The notes under the pieces were generated by a model. It saw only the letters and a list, made by a program, of their open reading frames with translations, searched no databases and had not been told where the DNA came from. Positions 52,652 through 62,069 of a stretch of 64,000 nucleotides of DNA are shown piece by piece. Positions within the stretch are counted from its first letter, which is position 1, and every line of letters starts with the position of its first letter. The DNA lies in assembly GCF_042679565.1 (NCBI RefSeq), contig NZ_JBHTMY010000003.1, forward strand, positions 372,001 to 436,000. The letters run 5' to 3'. This DNA comes from Namhaeicola litoreus (lineage in GTDB: Bacteria; Bacteroidota; Bacteroidia; Flavobacteriales; Flavobacteriaceae). The translations under genes and the position numbers were made by a program.

Positions 52652-54079
52652 ATGAAACAAACAGCAGAATCTGTCTGGAGCAATTGTCTATTATTTATTA
52701 AGGATAACATAAAACCACAGGCATATAAGACGTGGTTTGAACCTATCAAACCAATGAAGGTTACGAATGACGTGTTGACTATACAGGTTCCAAGTAAATT
52801 TTTCTTTGAATGGTTAGAAGAACATTATATCAAATTATTAAGGGTTGCCTTGGTTAAGGAACTTGGAGAAAATGCCAAACTTGTTTATGATGTTAAAATG
52901 GAAAATTCTTACAGTAGTAAAAAGCCACATACCGTAAAGTTTCCAAGTTCAAACAGAAAACCGTTTAATTCACAAGGAGTTACTGTTCCTTTGGAAATTG
53001 ATAAACACGAATTGAAAAATCCATTCGTCATACCAGGAATCCAAAAAGTAAAAATAGAATCTCAGTTAAATCCCAATTACAGTTTCGATAATTTTATTGA
53101 AGGAGAATCAAATCGATTGGCGAGATCTGCAGGATTAGCTGTGTCTAATAAGCCCGGTGGAACTTCATTTAACCCTTTATTAATTTATGGAGGAGTTGGT
53201 TTAGGAAAAACACATTTGGCACAAGCTATTGGTGTTAGAATAAAAGATAAGTATCCAGAAAGAACTGTATTATATATTTCAGCCGAAAAATTTACGCAAC
53301 AATTTATAGATTCTATTAAAGGAAACACCCGAAATGATTTTATTCATTTTTATCAAATGATAGATGTTTTAATTGTGGATGACGTTCAGTTTTTATCGGG
53401 AAAAGCAGGAACCCAAGATGTATTTTTCCACATTTTTAATCACCTTCATCAAAACGGTAAACAAGTTATTTTAACAAGTGATAAAGCACCGGTTGATATG
53501 CAAGACATTGAACAAAGGCTTTTATCGAGATTTAAATGGGGGCTTTCTGCCGAATTGGTATCACCTGAATTCGAAACCAGAGTTTCGATACTCAAGAATA
53601 AAATGTTTAGAGATGGCGTAGATATTCCCGATGAAATAGTAGAATATATCGCTAAAAATATAAAAACAAACGTAAGAGAATTAGAAGGGGTTTTAATCTC
53701 TCTTATCGCCCAAGCTTCTTTTAATCACAAAGAATTTACTTTGCAACTCACTAAACAGATTGTAGATAAATTTGTTAAAAACACCAAGAAAGAAGTTTCT
53801 ATTGATTACATCCAAAAAGTGATTTCAAAATATTTTGAAATGGATGTGACCACTCTTCAGTCCAAAACACGTAAGCGTCATATCGTTCAGGCAAGGCAAT
53901 TGGCTATGTATTTTTCTAAAAGAATGACGAAAGCTTCATTGGCGAGTATTGGCTCACAAATTGGAAGTCGTGACCATGCAACAGTACTACATGCTTGTAA
54001 AACAGTAGATAACCTTTTGGAAACAGACAAACAATTTAAAAAATACGTAGAAGAAATTACAAAGAAACTTACTTTTTAA
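52652..54079 (+). CDS. dnaA: Chromosomal replication initiator DnaA
   Basis: 475 residues, complete. Domain I starts with VWSNCLLFIKDNIKPQAYKTWF; the AAA+ domain has Walker A GGVGLGKTHLAQA (about residue 180), Walker B VLIVDDVQFL and the sensor region. Domain IV carries the box-binding signature IGSRDHATVLHACKTVDNL. It opens the origin and loads the replication machinery. dnaN and gyrB do not follow; the neighbours are a phosphatase and a methyltransferase. Confidence 0.98.
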   Translation: MKQTAESVWSNCLLFIKDNIKPQAYKTWFEPIKPMKVTNDVLTIQVPSKFFFEWLEEHYIKLLRVALVKELGENAKLVYDVKMENSYSSKKPHTVKFPSSNRKPFNSQGVTVPLEIDKHELKNPFVIPGIQKVKIESQLNPNYSFDNFIEGESNRLARSAGLAVSNKPGGTSFNPLLIYGGVGLGKTHLAQAIGVRIKDKYPERTVLYISAEKFTQQFIDSIKGNTRNDFIHFYQMIDVLIVDDVQFLSGKAGTQDVFFHIFNHLHQNGKQVILTSDKAPVDMQDIEQRLLSRFKWGLSAELVSPEFETRVSILKNKMFRDGVDIPDEIVEYIAKNIKTNVRELEGVLISLIAQASFNHKEFTLQLTKQIVDKFVKNTKKEVSIDYIQKVISKYFEMDVTTLQSKTRKRHIVQARQLAMYFSKRMTKASLASIGSQIGSRDHATVLHACKTVDNLLETDKQFKKYVEEITKKLTF

Positions 54080-54088
54080 TAGATTCTT

Positions 54089-54550
54089 ATGATTAAAGTC
54101 TTAATGGTTTGCCTAGGAAATATTTGTAGGTCGCCATTGGCCGAAGGTATTTTGCGCTCTAAAGTAGATTCTGATAAGATTTTTTTGGATTCGGCCGGAA
54201 CAGGGGCATGGCATGTTGGACATTTACCTGATAAAAGATCGATTGAGGTTGCAAAAAGGAATGGAATTGATATTACCTATCAAAGAGCAAGACAATTTTC
54301 TGAGGACGATTTTGATTCATTTGATCTGATTTATGTAATGGATAAAGAGAATTTAAAGGCGGTTCAATCGATGGCTTTGACCAAAGAACAGCGAGATAAG
54401 GTTCATTTAATCCTTGATGTTGTAAAGGGTACCAAATACAGAGAAGTACCGGATCCGTATTACGGAGGTGAACAAGGTTTTGATTTTGTATTTCAATTGC
54501 TTAATGAGGCATGTGATCAAATTGCCAACAATCTTTTAAATGAAAAATAA
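54089..54550 (+). CDS. Low-molecular-weight protein tyrosine phosphatase
   Basis: 153 residues. P-loop VCLGNICRSPLAEGIL (the C-x5-R-S catalytic motif) near the N-terminus and VPDPYYGGEQGF with the general-acid Asp near the C-terminus. It removes phosphate from tyrosine or arginine; the substrate is unknown. It follows dnaA by 9 bp and overlaps the next gene by 11 bp. Confidence 0.95.
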   Translation: MIKVLMVCLGNICRSPLAEGILRSKVDSDKIFLDSAGTGAWHVGHLPDKRSIEVAKRNGIDITYQRARQFSEDDFDSFDLIYVMDKENLKAVQSMALTKEQRDKVHLILDVVKGTKYREVPDPYYGGEQGFDFVFQLLNEACDQIANNLLNEK

Positions 54551-55253
54551 CGGCACTTTATATTTAATTCCAACCACACTTGGCGATATTCAACCTGATC
54601 TCGTTTTACCTGTTACGGTAAAGTCGATCATTGAAAAATTAGATCATTTTATTGTTGAGAATAATAAAACGGCCAGAAGATTTATTAAAAATATTTGCCC
54701 TGAAAAAGTTCAAAGTGAGTTAATTCTCTATACTTTGGATAAACGTACAACTGAACAAGAATCTAATTCTTTTTTAGATATTTGTGAACAAGGGACTTCT
54801 ATCGGATTAATTTCTGAAGCTGGAGTACCCGGCATAGCTGATCCAGGAGCCAATGTTGTGCTATTAGCGCATAGAAAAGGGATTAAGGTAGTTCCGCTTG
54901 TTGGACCGTCCTCTGTTATTTTAGCGATGATGAGTTCTGGTTTGAACGGTCAAAATTTTGCATTTAACGGTTATTTACCTGTTGATAAATCCGAAAAGAA
55001 ATTTGCAATAAAAGATTTTGAAAGATTGTCAAAAGCAAAAAATCAAAGTCAGATATTTATCGAAACACCATACAGAAACAATGGTTTATTCGATGATTTA
55101 AAACAAAGTTTACATCCTGAAACTTATTTGTGTATTGCTGCTGATATTACTTTGGGAACAGAATTTATAAAAACACTAAAAGTAAAAGACTGGAAATCTG
55201 TGCCTATAGATTTGCACAAACGTCCAGCCATCTTTATTTTTCACCAAATGTAA
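54540..55253 (+). CDS. SAM-dependent methyltransferase of the RsmI/tetrapyrrole-methylase fold
   Basis: 237 residues. LYLIPTTLGD, LISEAGVPGIADPGANVVLLAH and VVPLVGPSSVILAMMSSGLNGQNFAFNGYLP are the motifs of the RsmI branch, which methylates the 2'-O of C1402 in 16S rRNA. This copy is the shorter flavobacterial form and may be a paralogue of true rsmI. It overlaps the phosphatase by 11 bp; its stop abuts the next, convergent gene. Confidence 0.85.
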   Translation: MKNNGTLYLIPTTLGDIQPDLVLPVTVKSIIEKLDHFIVENNKTARRFIKNICPEKVQSELILYTLDKRTTEQESNSFLDICEQGTSIGLISEAGVPGIADPGANVVLLAHRKGIKVVPLVGPSSVILAMMSSGLNGQNFAFNGYLPVDKSEKKFAIKDFERLSKAKNQSQIFIETPYRNNGLFDDLKQSLHPETYLCIAADITLGTEFIKTLKVKDWKSVPIDLHKRPAIFIFHQM

Positions 55254-55913
55254 TTAAACGATTTGTGGGCTTTTATCAGGTTTTATAAATGAAGTATCAT
55301 ATCCGGAGAACTTTTTCATATAAAATTGAACATTCACTCCATTAGCATCACTAAAAACATCGGTTCCATTACTCCTCAAGAATTTTTTAACATTTCCGGC
55401 ACCAGCAAGGTGTGCGGCTGCTAAAATCCCAGATTCAGTAATCACAACGCCATTGATTTTTTTACCAACGCTTCTGTCAATATCTCTTTTTAATATCCAC
55501 TTATTCAAAGAACACAAAGCAATGAATGCCTTTTCTTGTAGTTCTGGATTCTCCATAAACTCATTTGTGTCATTAATTTTTAGTCTCTGAAGGGTAGATT
55601 TTCCGAATTGGTATTTTCCCATGTAGCCTAATTCATTCACTACCTGATACTTCCCTTGAGATTCTTTAAAAGCTAAAGCTTCTCTAAAACCGATAAATGA
55701 CTTGTCAATTGTTGGAGTGTAAACAACTTTGAATGGTTGAATATCCTTTTTTACCGTGGTGATGGCCGTTTCATTAAAATAATCCTGCCAATCGCTGTAA
55801 TGGTTCTTTTGCTCATATCTCACTTGCTCAAAAAGCACAAAGCAAAATGTTACAAATACGGAAATCGTAATAAAGTAACTTTTCATCTTTTTCATTTCTG
55901 ATTTAGGTTTCAT
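55254..55913 (-). CDS. Lysozyme-like peptidoglycan-active protein
   Basis: 219 residues from the ATG at 55913; the longer frame to 55952 begins inside the -7 element and cannot be translated from that promoter. An N-terminal membrane anchor (YFITISVFVTFCFVLF) precedes a domain with GFREALAFKESQGKYQVVN (catalytic Glu), ELGYMGKYQFGKSTLQRL and GILAAAHLAGAGNVKKFL, as in transglycosylase/lysozyme-like folds. It probably cleaves or binds glycan strands in the periplasm. It sits downstream of the dapF-mltG cell-wall unit but has its own promoter. Confidence 0.75.
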   Translation of the reverse strand: MKPKSEMKKMKSYFITISVFVTFCFVLFEQVRYEQKNHYSDWQDYFNETAITTVKKDIQPFKVVYTPTIDKSFIGFREALAFKESQGKYQVVNELGYMGKYQFGKSTLQRLKINDTNEFMENPELQEKAFIALCSLNKWILKRDIDRSVGKKINGVVITESGILAAAHLAGAGNVKKFLRSNGTDVFSDANGVNVQFYMKKFSGYDTSFIKPDKSPQIV

Positions 55914-55949
55914 TGGTTGATGAAATACTAAACCTTTTAATTTGCCGGG

Positions 55950-55957
55950 CAAAGATA
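55950..55957 (-). promoter_or_regulatory. -7 element of the lysozyme-like gene
   Basis: TATCTTTG followed by C on the minus strand is an exact TAnnTTTG match; a TTG lies about 23 bases upstream. The leader to the ATG at 55913 is about 30 bases, which argues against the longer start. Confidence 0.5.
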
Positions 55958-56017
55958 AGGCAAAAAATCGTTTCCATTAACAATTAACAATTAATTAATA
56001 CTTTGAAAAGCAGGTTT

Positions 56018-56935
56018 TTAAAAAAATATGGGATGAAAAATGATGTCGCCCTTACTAGTAATTTCAAGGGTTGGAGAAGGAATTTTAATAAAATTAAGCA
56101 CGTTAAATGTGGTCTTTAAAAAAGATGATTTTGTGTTAATTTTTGTTAAATCTATGTCTAAACTAGTATAAAATTGCCTATAAGGATTTTGCAAAATCAC
56201 TTCTCCGGACGAAGTTTCGACCTCTTTTGGAAGGTCTTCTGCACCATATCCAAAAGAAATATTTAACCATTTTGGTATCTTGCTATCTTTAAAAAATGAC
56301 CAAATATTGGCAGATAACCAATAGGTTTGTCCATTATAATCTTTCAGTATTTGTTCTAAAGTATTCGTGCCAAGGTTAGGATCGAGGTCTGGATAATTTG
56401 TGGTTTGAAAGGAAAATTTCATCTGAAAACGCTGTTCATTCCACAATAATTCTTGTCCCACTAAAAGTCCTGTACCTAAGGCATTGGCAGCCATATCACC
56501 CACAGAAAAGCCCCATTCTTCAGAAAATCCATCCAATATTTCGACGGCTGTTAAAAAGGTAAAGCCGAGTGTCGAGCCATATAAAAGTTGATTTTTTTGT
56601 GTTTCACCGGCCCATGAAAGCGCATCCATACCCATTTTTCCAATATAATAACTGCTAAAAGTATGACCGAATTTATCCATTTGTAGCCATGCGCTATTAT
56701 CGTTAAAAAAATGAAAACTAGATCTTTCATAATCAGCATACCACAACTGATTTAACCCGAGAAGTGCTATACCGGCACCAGCTCCCTCTGTTATATAAAC
56801 AGCATTTCTTCTTTTTATATTTAAAGTATCTGACGCCTTAAAAAAATCATTTTTTTGTTGGGCGATCAACAACCATGAAAAGAACAACAGAATAAAACTG
56901 CAGTTTAGTCTTTTTTTGATCGCAGTAGAAATCAT
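56018..56935 (-). CDS. DUF2279 family envelope protein
   Basis: 305 residues with an N-terminal signal (SFILLFFSWLLIAQ). The core WLQMDKFGHTFSSYYIGKMG, FLTAVEILDGFSEEWGFSVGDMAANALG is the DUF2279/YfiM motif with conserved His, Asp and Glu. The C-terminal half is beta-rich, ending with a Phe pair, and may sit in the outer membrane. Function unknown. It overlaps mltG by 4 bases, which suggests a cell-wall role by association. Confidence 0.8.
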   Translation of the reverse strand: MISTAIKKRLNCSFILLFFSWLLIAQQKNDFFKASDTLNIKRRNAVYITEGAGAGIALLGLNQLWYADYERSSFHFFNDNSAWLQMDKFGHTFSSYYIGKMGMDALSWAGETQKNQLLYGSTLGFTFLTAVEILDGFSEEWGFSVGDMAANALGTGLLVGQELLWNEQRFQMKFSFQTTNYPDLDPNLGTNTLEQILKDYNGQTYWLSANIWSFFKDSKIPKWLNISFGYGAEDLPKEVETSSGEVILQNPYRQFYTSLDIDLTKINTKSSFLKTTFNVLNFIKIPSPTLEITSKGDIIFHPIFF

Positions 56936-57966
56936 CTCAAAATACCTTGTTCGTTAACCCATTGTTGGTATTTTCGCGCATTTATATTGTGCTGTCTTAA
57001 ACTATGGGTAAACTCATGTTCACCTATTCTATCGACGCTTGCGCACATATAGTAGTAATTGTGCTTAGCGGGGTTTAAAACAGCTTCTAATGAAGATATG
57101 TCTGGCATTCCGATAGGGCCTGGAGGTAATCCTAAAATCTTATAGGTATTATAGGGAGAATTTATCTGAAGATCTTTGCTCAATACTCTTTTTATAATAC
57201 TATCTTGTCCGTATTTTTGATGTAAGGCATATATAACCGTGGGGTCTGCTTGAAGTGGCCAGTTATCTTTTAATCTATTTAAATACAGGCCAGCAACAAT
57301 TGGCCTTTCATTTATGGTACTGGTTTCTTTTTGAACAATAGAAGCCAATGTAGTGGCCTGAATTGGGTTGAGACCCTGATTTTTTGCTTTTTCGATGCGT
57401 TCTGCTGTCCAAAACTTTTTATACTCAGCTAACATTCTTTCCCGAAATTCTTCCGCTGTAGTATTCCAGTAAAATTCGTAAGTATTAGGTATATAAATAG
57501 ATAAACCTGTATTTTCATCTAAACCATTCAGTTCTAAAAATTGCTTTTCAGTCATGGTCTTTACTAGGGTAATGGAATCAGCTTCAATTTGCAGCGAAAT
57601 TCTACCCGCTAATTTTTCGTAAGAATCTTGATTGTTAAAAGTCAATAGAATTGTTTCAGGTTCTCCACCTCTCAAATAATTTACAAGTGCTTCATTACTC
57701 ATTCCTTCTTCAATCTTAAATTTTCCGGACCGTATTTTATTCGGATAATTCTTTTTATTTGCTACCCAGATAAAACCATCTAGGTCATTGAGATAAGGAG
57801 TGATCAATTCTTTAACATGTTCAAAATCAGCTCCCGTTGGAATGTATAAGTCTGAAGTAACCTCCACATTAGGTTTTTTTATTTTGCTGTAATATCGATA
57901 ACCGGTTATAGATAGACCAAGCAGTAATGCTAAAACTAGAAGCCCTATGATATATGTTTTTTTCAT
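56932..57966 (-). CDS. mltG: Endolytic murein transglycosylase
   Basis: 344 residues. One membrane helix (YIIGLLVLALLLGLSITGY) and the YceG domain with IVQKETSTINERPIVAGLYLNRL (catalytic Glu), PLQADPTVIYAL and SPYNTYKILGLPPGPI. It cuts nascent glycan strands and sets their length. The start overlaps the stop of the GNAT gene by 4 bases. Confidence 0.96.
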   Translation of the reverse strand: MKKTYIIGLLVLALLLGLSITGYRYYSKIKKPNVEVTSDLYIPTGADFEHVKELITPYLNDLDGFIWVANKKNYPNKIRSGKFKIEEGMSNEALVNYLRGGEPETILLTFNNQDSYEKLAGRISLQIEADSITLVKTMTEKQFLELNGLDENTGLSIYIPNTYEFYWNTTAEEFRERMLAEYKKFWTAERIEKAKNQGLNPIQATTLASIVQKETSTINERPIVAGLYLNRLKDNWPLQADPTVIYALHQKYGQDSIIKRVLSKDLQINSPYNTYKILGLPPGPIGMPDISSLEAVLNPAKHNYYYMCASVDRIGEHEFTHSLRQHNINARKYQQWVNEQGILR

Positions 57967-58490
57967 TGATTTTTAAAAATTTGATAAACCAACACATCGG
58001 TAAAACCCTTTTCTGTTTTAAGCCAATGTTTGAGGTTTCCGGTTTTTAGAAAACCCAAATGATCAAACAGTGAAATGCTCGCTTTATTGTTTGAAGGTAC
58101 ATGTGCATAAAGCTGATTGAGATCTAAATACCGGAAGGCATATTCATTCAATAATTTTATTGAACTCGATCCAAAACCCTTGTTTTGATATTCTTTTTTA
58201 ATTAAAATTCCTAAACCGGCTCTTTTGTTGAATGGATCAAAGTCAAAGAGATCAATGAGGCCTATTGGGGCATTGTCAGATTTTCTCTCAATCACTAGTC
58301 TTAATTGCTTGACTTCATAAATATCTCTATCAGAATTCGCCAAATAGTCTTTTAAATCTTTTCTTGAAAACGGTTTTTGAGTAGTGCTTATCTCCCAAAG
58401 ACTAATATCATTCTCTACTTCGAATAAGAAATCCAAATCCTCTGGTTCTAAGGCTCTTAAATAAACAGTGTCATTTTCTAATTTCATCAT
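57963..58490 (-). CDS. GNAT family N-acetyltransferase (RimJ/RimL-like)
   Basis: 175 residues from the ATG at 58490; a second ATG follows directly. VYLRALEPEDLDFLFEVE at the N-terminus, LGILIKKEYQNKGFGSSSIKLL (acetyl-CoA loop) and YAHVPSNNKASISLFDHLGF are typical of the RimJ/SpeG branch. Substrate unknown; spermidine or a protein N-terminus are possibilities. It begins 1 bp after the dapF stop and overlaps mltG. Confidence 0.9.
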   Translation of the reverse strand: MMKLENDTVYLRALEPEDLDFLFEVENDISLWEISTTQKPFSRKDLKDYLANSDRDIYEVKQLRLVIERKSDNAPIGLIDLFDFDPFNKRAGLGILIKKEYQNKGFGSSSIKLLNEYAFRYLDLNQLYAHVPSNNKASISLFDHLGFLKTGNLKHWLKTEKGFTDVLVYQIFKNQ

Positions 58491-58491
58491 T

Positions 58492-59277
58492 TTATAAAGA
58501 ATAAACTCCTTTAAACACAAAAGTGGCAGGTCCGGAAAGGGTTATATTTTTATACAGACTTTGCTCTTTATCTTGGAAAAAGTTGATTTCCAAATTGCCA
58601 CCCAAGGTTTGAATTTTTAAGGGGAGTTTTTTGGTATGATTGAGATGTGCCGCCGAAATGGCGGAAGCTGTAACTCCCGTGCCACAACTTAAAGTTTCGT
58701 TTTCGACACCTCGCTCATAGGTGCGCACTTTTAATTCATTCTCGCTAATAATTTCTACAAAATTAACATTTGTCCCTTTTTCAAAATAAGGAGCACCATT
58801 TCTTATTAGTTTTCCTTCCTGATATACATCGGTCTCTTCCAAATTCATTTTAAAGCATACATGATGCGGGGAACCTGTATCCAAAAAAACGTAATCATTA
58901 AAGACCTTAATTTCATCTACATCAGACATTTCTAGAGTGACCCAATTATTTTTTATCTGTGCTTGGTGTAGCCCATCCGGCGCTTCAAAACAGGTGTTAT
59001 TCTCAATTAAGCCAAGTTGATGGGCAAAAGCAACAATACACCTTCCTCCGTTGCCACACATACTACCAATTTTTCCATCTGCATTATAATAAATCATTTT
59101 AAAATCTGCTCTATCTGAACGTTCTAAAAGCATTAATCCATCAGCACCTATGCCAAATTGTCGGTGGCATAACTTTTGAACTAAGTCATAATCAGTGGAT
59201 GGAAATTGTAATTCCCGATTGTCTATCAGAATGAAATCATTTCCAGTTCCTTGGTATTTGTAAAAATTAATTTCCAT
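58492..59277 (-). CDS. dapF: Diaminopimelate epimerase
   Basis: 261 residues. Both catalytic cysteines are present, in GSMCGNGGRC and LSCGTGVTAS; KYQGTGNDFILIDNR opens the chain. It converts LL- to meso-diaminopimelate for peptidoglycan and lysine synthesis. It heads the dapF-GNAT-mltG-DUF2279 unit. The -7 element ends 4 bases before the ATG, so the mRNA is probably leaderless. Confidence 0.97.
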   Translation of the reverse strand: MEINFYKYQGTGNDFILIDNRELQFPSTDYDLVQKLCHRQFGIGADGLMLLERSDRADFKMIYYNADGKIGSMCGNGGRCIVAFAHQLGLIENNTCFEAPDGLHQAQIKNNWVTLEMSDVDEIKVFNDYVFLDTGSPHHVCFKMNLEETDVYQEGKLIRNGAPYFEKGTNVNFVEIISENELKVRTYERGVENETLSCGTGVTASAISAAHLNHTKKLPLKIQTLGGNLEINFFQDKEQSLYKNITLSGPATFVFKGVYSL

Positions 59278-59281
59278 GGTG

Positions 59282-59289
59282 CAAATTTA
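59282..59289 (-). promoter_or_regulatory. -7 element of dapF next to the start codon
   Basis: Minus strand TAAATTTG-CACC-ATG: an exact TAnnTTTG match ending 4 bases before the ATG. Confidence 0.5.
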
Positions 59290-59356
59290 ACTATTAAGTC
59301 GTTTCAAATCGCCGTTAAAGTAAAGTTAAATGCAGATATGGTAAAATTTAAAAAAT

Positions 59357-59364
59357 TAAATTTG
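59357..59364 (+). promoter_or_regulatory. -7 element of the Deg protease gene
   Basis: TAAATTTG matches TAnnTTTG exactly, 13 bases before the first ATG, leaving a leader of only about 8 bases. No clear -33 TTG. Confidence 0.45.
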
Positions 59365-59377
59365 TTTAAAATATAAA

Positions 59378-60829
59378 ATGATGAGAAACACATTTCAATT
59401 ATTACTCGCCTCAGTTTTAGGGGGAATGTTCACTTTAGGTTGTTATTTTTTAATCTTTCCTCAGAAAGAAATGTTGGATGATAATAATGGCCTTTCTTCA
59501 AATAAAAATGTAGATGTAATTCCTGCTGTATATTCAAATTTGCCGAGGGCAGAGGCCGCTGAAGAAACAGATTTCACGGTTATAGCAGAATCAAGTGTAA
59601 ATGCTGTAGTCCACGTAAAAAATGTATCAATAGCACCTACAAATCCTTTGATGGAATTCTTTTATGGTAGTTCAGCGCAAGGTGGACAAATGATTGTTGG
59701 TACAGGTTCCGGGGTAATTATATCTCCAGATGGATATATCATCACAAACAATCATGTGATTAATGGTGCAAAAAAAGTTGAGGTTACTTTAAACAATAAA
59801 AAAACATATGACGCTGAAATTGTTGGCGTTGACAAAACAACAGATATTGCCTTATTGAAAATTAATGCAGGAGAACTTCCCTCATTGGGTTTTGGAGATT
59901 CTGATAATCTTAAAGTAGGCGAGTGGGTTTTGGCAGTAGGGAATCCCTATAATTTGACCTCCACTGTTACAGCCGGAATCGTTAGTGCCAAAGCTAGAGA
60001 TATTAGAATGAATGGAAATAACAGTCAAATAGAATCATTTATTCAAACAGATGCAGCTGTTAATCCAGGAAATAGCGGGGGTGCACTTGTAAATGTTAGA
60101 GGTGAGTTAATCGGTATAAACACAGCAATATCTTCACAAACAGGAAGTTATGTTGGGTACAGCTTTGCCGTACCTTCAAATATTGCTAAAAAAGTAATTG
60201 AAGATATTTTAGAATTTGGTAATGTTCAGAGGGCTTATTTAGGTATTAATTATGATGAATTGGATAGTGAAAAGGCAGAAAAATATGGTGTTTCTACGTC
60301 CCAAGGTGTTATTATTACGAGAGTTGCAGACAAAGGTGCAGCAAGTGAAGCCGGACTTAAGGACAACGACGTGATCGTGAAAATGGACAATGTAAAAATT
60401 AATAAATTCGCTGATTTACAGGGTTTTTTAGGATCTAAAAGACCAGGGGATAAAGTCAAAGTGACTGTTTTAAGAGATAATCAGAATAAGCAAGTAGACT
60501 TAGTCCTCAAAAATCAATTTGGCAAGGAAAGTTTCGGTGCTAATGATTTTTCAAAAAGTTTAATAGGTGATTTAAAACCGTTGAGTTCAAAGAATGCCCA
60601 GAAATTTGATTTGGATTACGGCATGGAGATTACCTCACTGAATAACAAAACTCTTTATTCTAAATATGGCATTGAAAATGGAGATATGATTTTGGCAATT
60701 GAAGATCAAAAAATTCAATCTGAAGAGGAGGTGGAAGAGCTCTTGCGCTATTACCAAAGTAAAGAATATATCAATGTTTTGATCCTAAAACAAAACGGAA
60801 CATATGGATATGTCCGACTCAGGGAATAG
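59378..60829 (+). CDS. Periplasmic serine protease, HtrA/Deg family
   Basis: 483 residues. An N-terminal membrane anchor (residues about 7-27) is followed by a trypsin-like domain with His126 (NNHVING), Asp156 (TTDIALLKI) and Ser233 (NPGNSGGAL), then two PDZ domains (about 285-375 and 395-480). It degrades or refolds damaged envelope proteins. Promoter and terminator flank it, so it is transcribed alone. It is not possible to choose between degP and degQ names. Confidence 0.95.
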   Translation: MMRNTFQLLLASVLGGMFTLGCYFLIFPQKEMLDDNNGLSSNKNVDVIPAVYSNLPRAEAAEETDFTVIAESSVNAVVHVKNVSIAPTNPLMEFFYGSSAQGGQMIVGTGSGVIISPDGYIITNNHVINGAKKVEVTLNNKKTYDAEIVGVDKTTDIALLKINAGELPSLGFGDSDNLKVGEWVLAVGNPYNLTSTVTAGIVSAKARDIRMNGNNSQIESFIQTDAAVNPGNSGGALVNVRGELIGINTAISSQTGSYVGYSFAVPSNIAKKVIEDILEFGNVQRAYLGINYDELDSEKAEKYGVSTSQGVIITRVADKGAASEAGLKDNDVIVKMDNVKINKFADLQGFLGSKRPGDKVKVTVLRDNQNKQVDLVLKNQFGKESFGANDFSKSLIGDLKPLSSKNAQKFDLDYGMEITSLNNKTLYSKYGIENGDMILAIEDQKIQSEEEVEELLRYYQSKEYINVLILKQNGTYGYVRLRE

Positions 60830-60864
60830 TGACAAAACAGCCCATGAATAAGCATTAAATTGTT

Positions 60865-60897
60865 AAAAAAAACCAAATGAATCCATTTGGTTTTTTT
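60865..60897 (+). terminator. Terminator after the Deg protease gene
   Basis: AAAACCAAATG / CATTTGGTTTT stem with an AATC loop and a T run, 35 bases after the stop. Confidence 0.85.
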
Positions 60898-60923
60898 ATT
60901 TTAGCTAATAAATAGAGAAGTGA

Positions 60924-62060
60924 ATGAGAACTTGTTACATCTTCATGTTATCCCTAATTTTTGTTTTTTCTTGTGGGGAAGATAAAAATCAAAATAGTAC
61001 AAATATTCCAAAAATCAACGTAATTAAAGTAAGATCCGAAAATGTACCCACATTTTCAGATTATGTTGGGCAAATTTATGGTATTCGTGATATCCCCATT
61101 AGAGCGCGAGTTGATGGATTTTTGCAGGGAGTATATTTTAAGGAAGGCAGACAAATAGAAAAGGGCACACTGTTATACTCAATAGATCCTCAGCCATTTG
61201 AAGCAAATTTAGCACTAAAAAGAAGCATAGTCTCTGAAGCTAATACAGGATTGGCATTTGCAAGTAGTGAATACGACAGGATAAAGCCCTTGGCAGAAAT
61301 GAATGCTGTCAGTAAAAGCGATCTAGACGGTGCAATTGCAAGAAAGAAAGCATCTGAGGCCGAAGTTAGTGCCGCAGAAGCAAGTTTAAAAATAGCTCAA
61401 ATTGATTTAGATTATTGTAAAATTTACGCACCTATTTCAGGTATAATTGGTAAAACGATGGCGCGAGAAGGAGAGTATGTGGGAAGAAGTCCTAATCCGG
61501 TCATTTTAACTACGATTTCTCAGATAGAAACGATTAGGGTGCAGTTTTTTTTGACAGAGTCGGAGTATCTCGCTGCAGCAAAAAAGTATTTAGATACGGA
61601 TCAATCTAATAAGCCGAATAAAAAATTAGAATTATCTCTAATATTATCTGATGGTTCTGAGCATAACCACAAGGGTCTTCTCAATTTTATTGATAGAGGT
61701 GTAGATCCCGCTACAGGAACTATTTTGGTGGAGGCTACTTTTCCTAATACAGAAATGATTTTAAGACCAGGTCAGTTTGCACGTGTAAGAATAAAAAGCA
61801 GTGATGATATGAATGAATTAATTGTGCCTCAGCGTTGCGTGTCTGAATTACAGGGAAATTATTCGGTATTTATCGTTAACAAGGAAAATAAGATTGAAGC
61901 CAGACAAATTGAAATAGGGAATAAATATGACGATTATTTTGTCGTCAAAAAGGGATTGAAAGAAAATGAAAAAGTAATCTTGGAAGGATTGCAAAAAGTA
62001 GGAGCCGGTATGGTAATAGAACCTGTTATTGTCGAATTTGAAAATCAGAAAAAATTTTAA
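60924..62060 (+). CDS. RND efflux periplasmic adaptor (membrane fusion protein), lipoprotein
   Basis: 378 residues. Lipoprotein signal with lipobox VFSC (Cys17). Adaptor blocks are RARVDGFLQGVYFKEGRQIEKG (barrel-sandwich hybrid), a coiled-coil hairpin (about 95-160) with YDRIKPLAEMNAVSKSDLDG, DYCKIYAPISGIIGK and LRPGQFARVRIK. It bridges the inner-membrane pump to an outer-membrane channel. The AcrB-type pump gene follows after 9 bp; no TolC-like gene is visible before the window ends. Confidence 0.95.
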   Translation: MRTCYIFMLSLIFVFSCGEDKNQNSTNIPKINVIKVRSENVPTFSDYVGQIYGIRDIPIRARVDGFLQGVYFKEGRQIEKGTLLYSIDPQPFEANLALKRSIVSEANTGLAFASSEYDRIKPLAEMNAVSKSDLDGAIARKKASEAEVSAAEASLKIAQIDLDYCKIYAPISGIIGKTMAREGEYVGRSPNPVILTTISQIETIRVQFFLTESEYLAAAKKYLDTDQSNKPNKKLELSLILSDGSEHNHKGLLNFIDRGVDPATGTILVEATFPNTEMILRPGQFARVRIKSSDDMNELIVPQRCVSELQGNYSVFIVNKENKIEARQIEIGNKYDDYFVVKKGLKENEKVILEGLQKVGAGMVIEPVIVEFENQKKF

Positions 62061-62069
62061 TTTTCGAAA

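Noticed and set aside
55914..55952. Longer start of the lysozyme-like protein
   Set aside because: The extension begins at a TTG within the TATCTTTG promoter element; the ATG at 55913 follows a normal leader.
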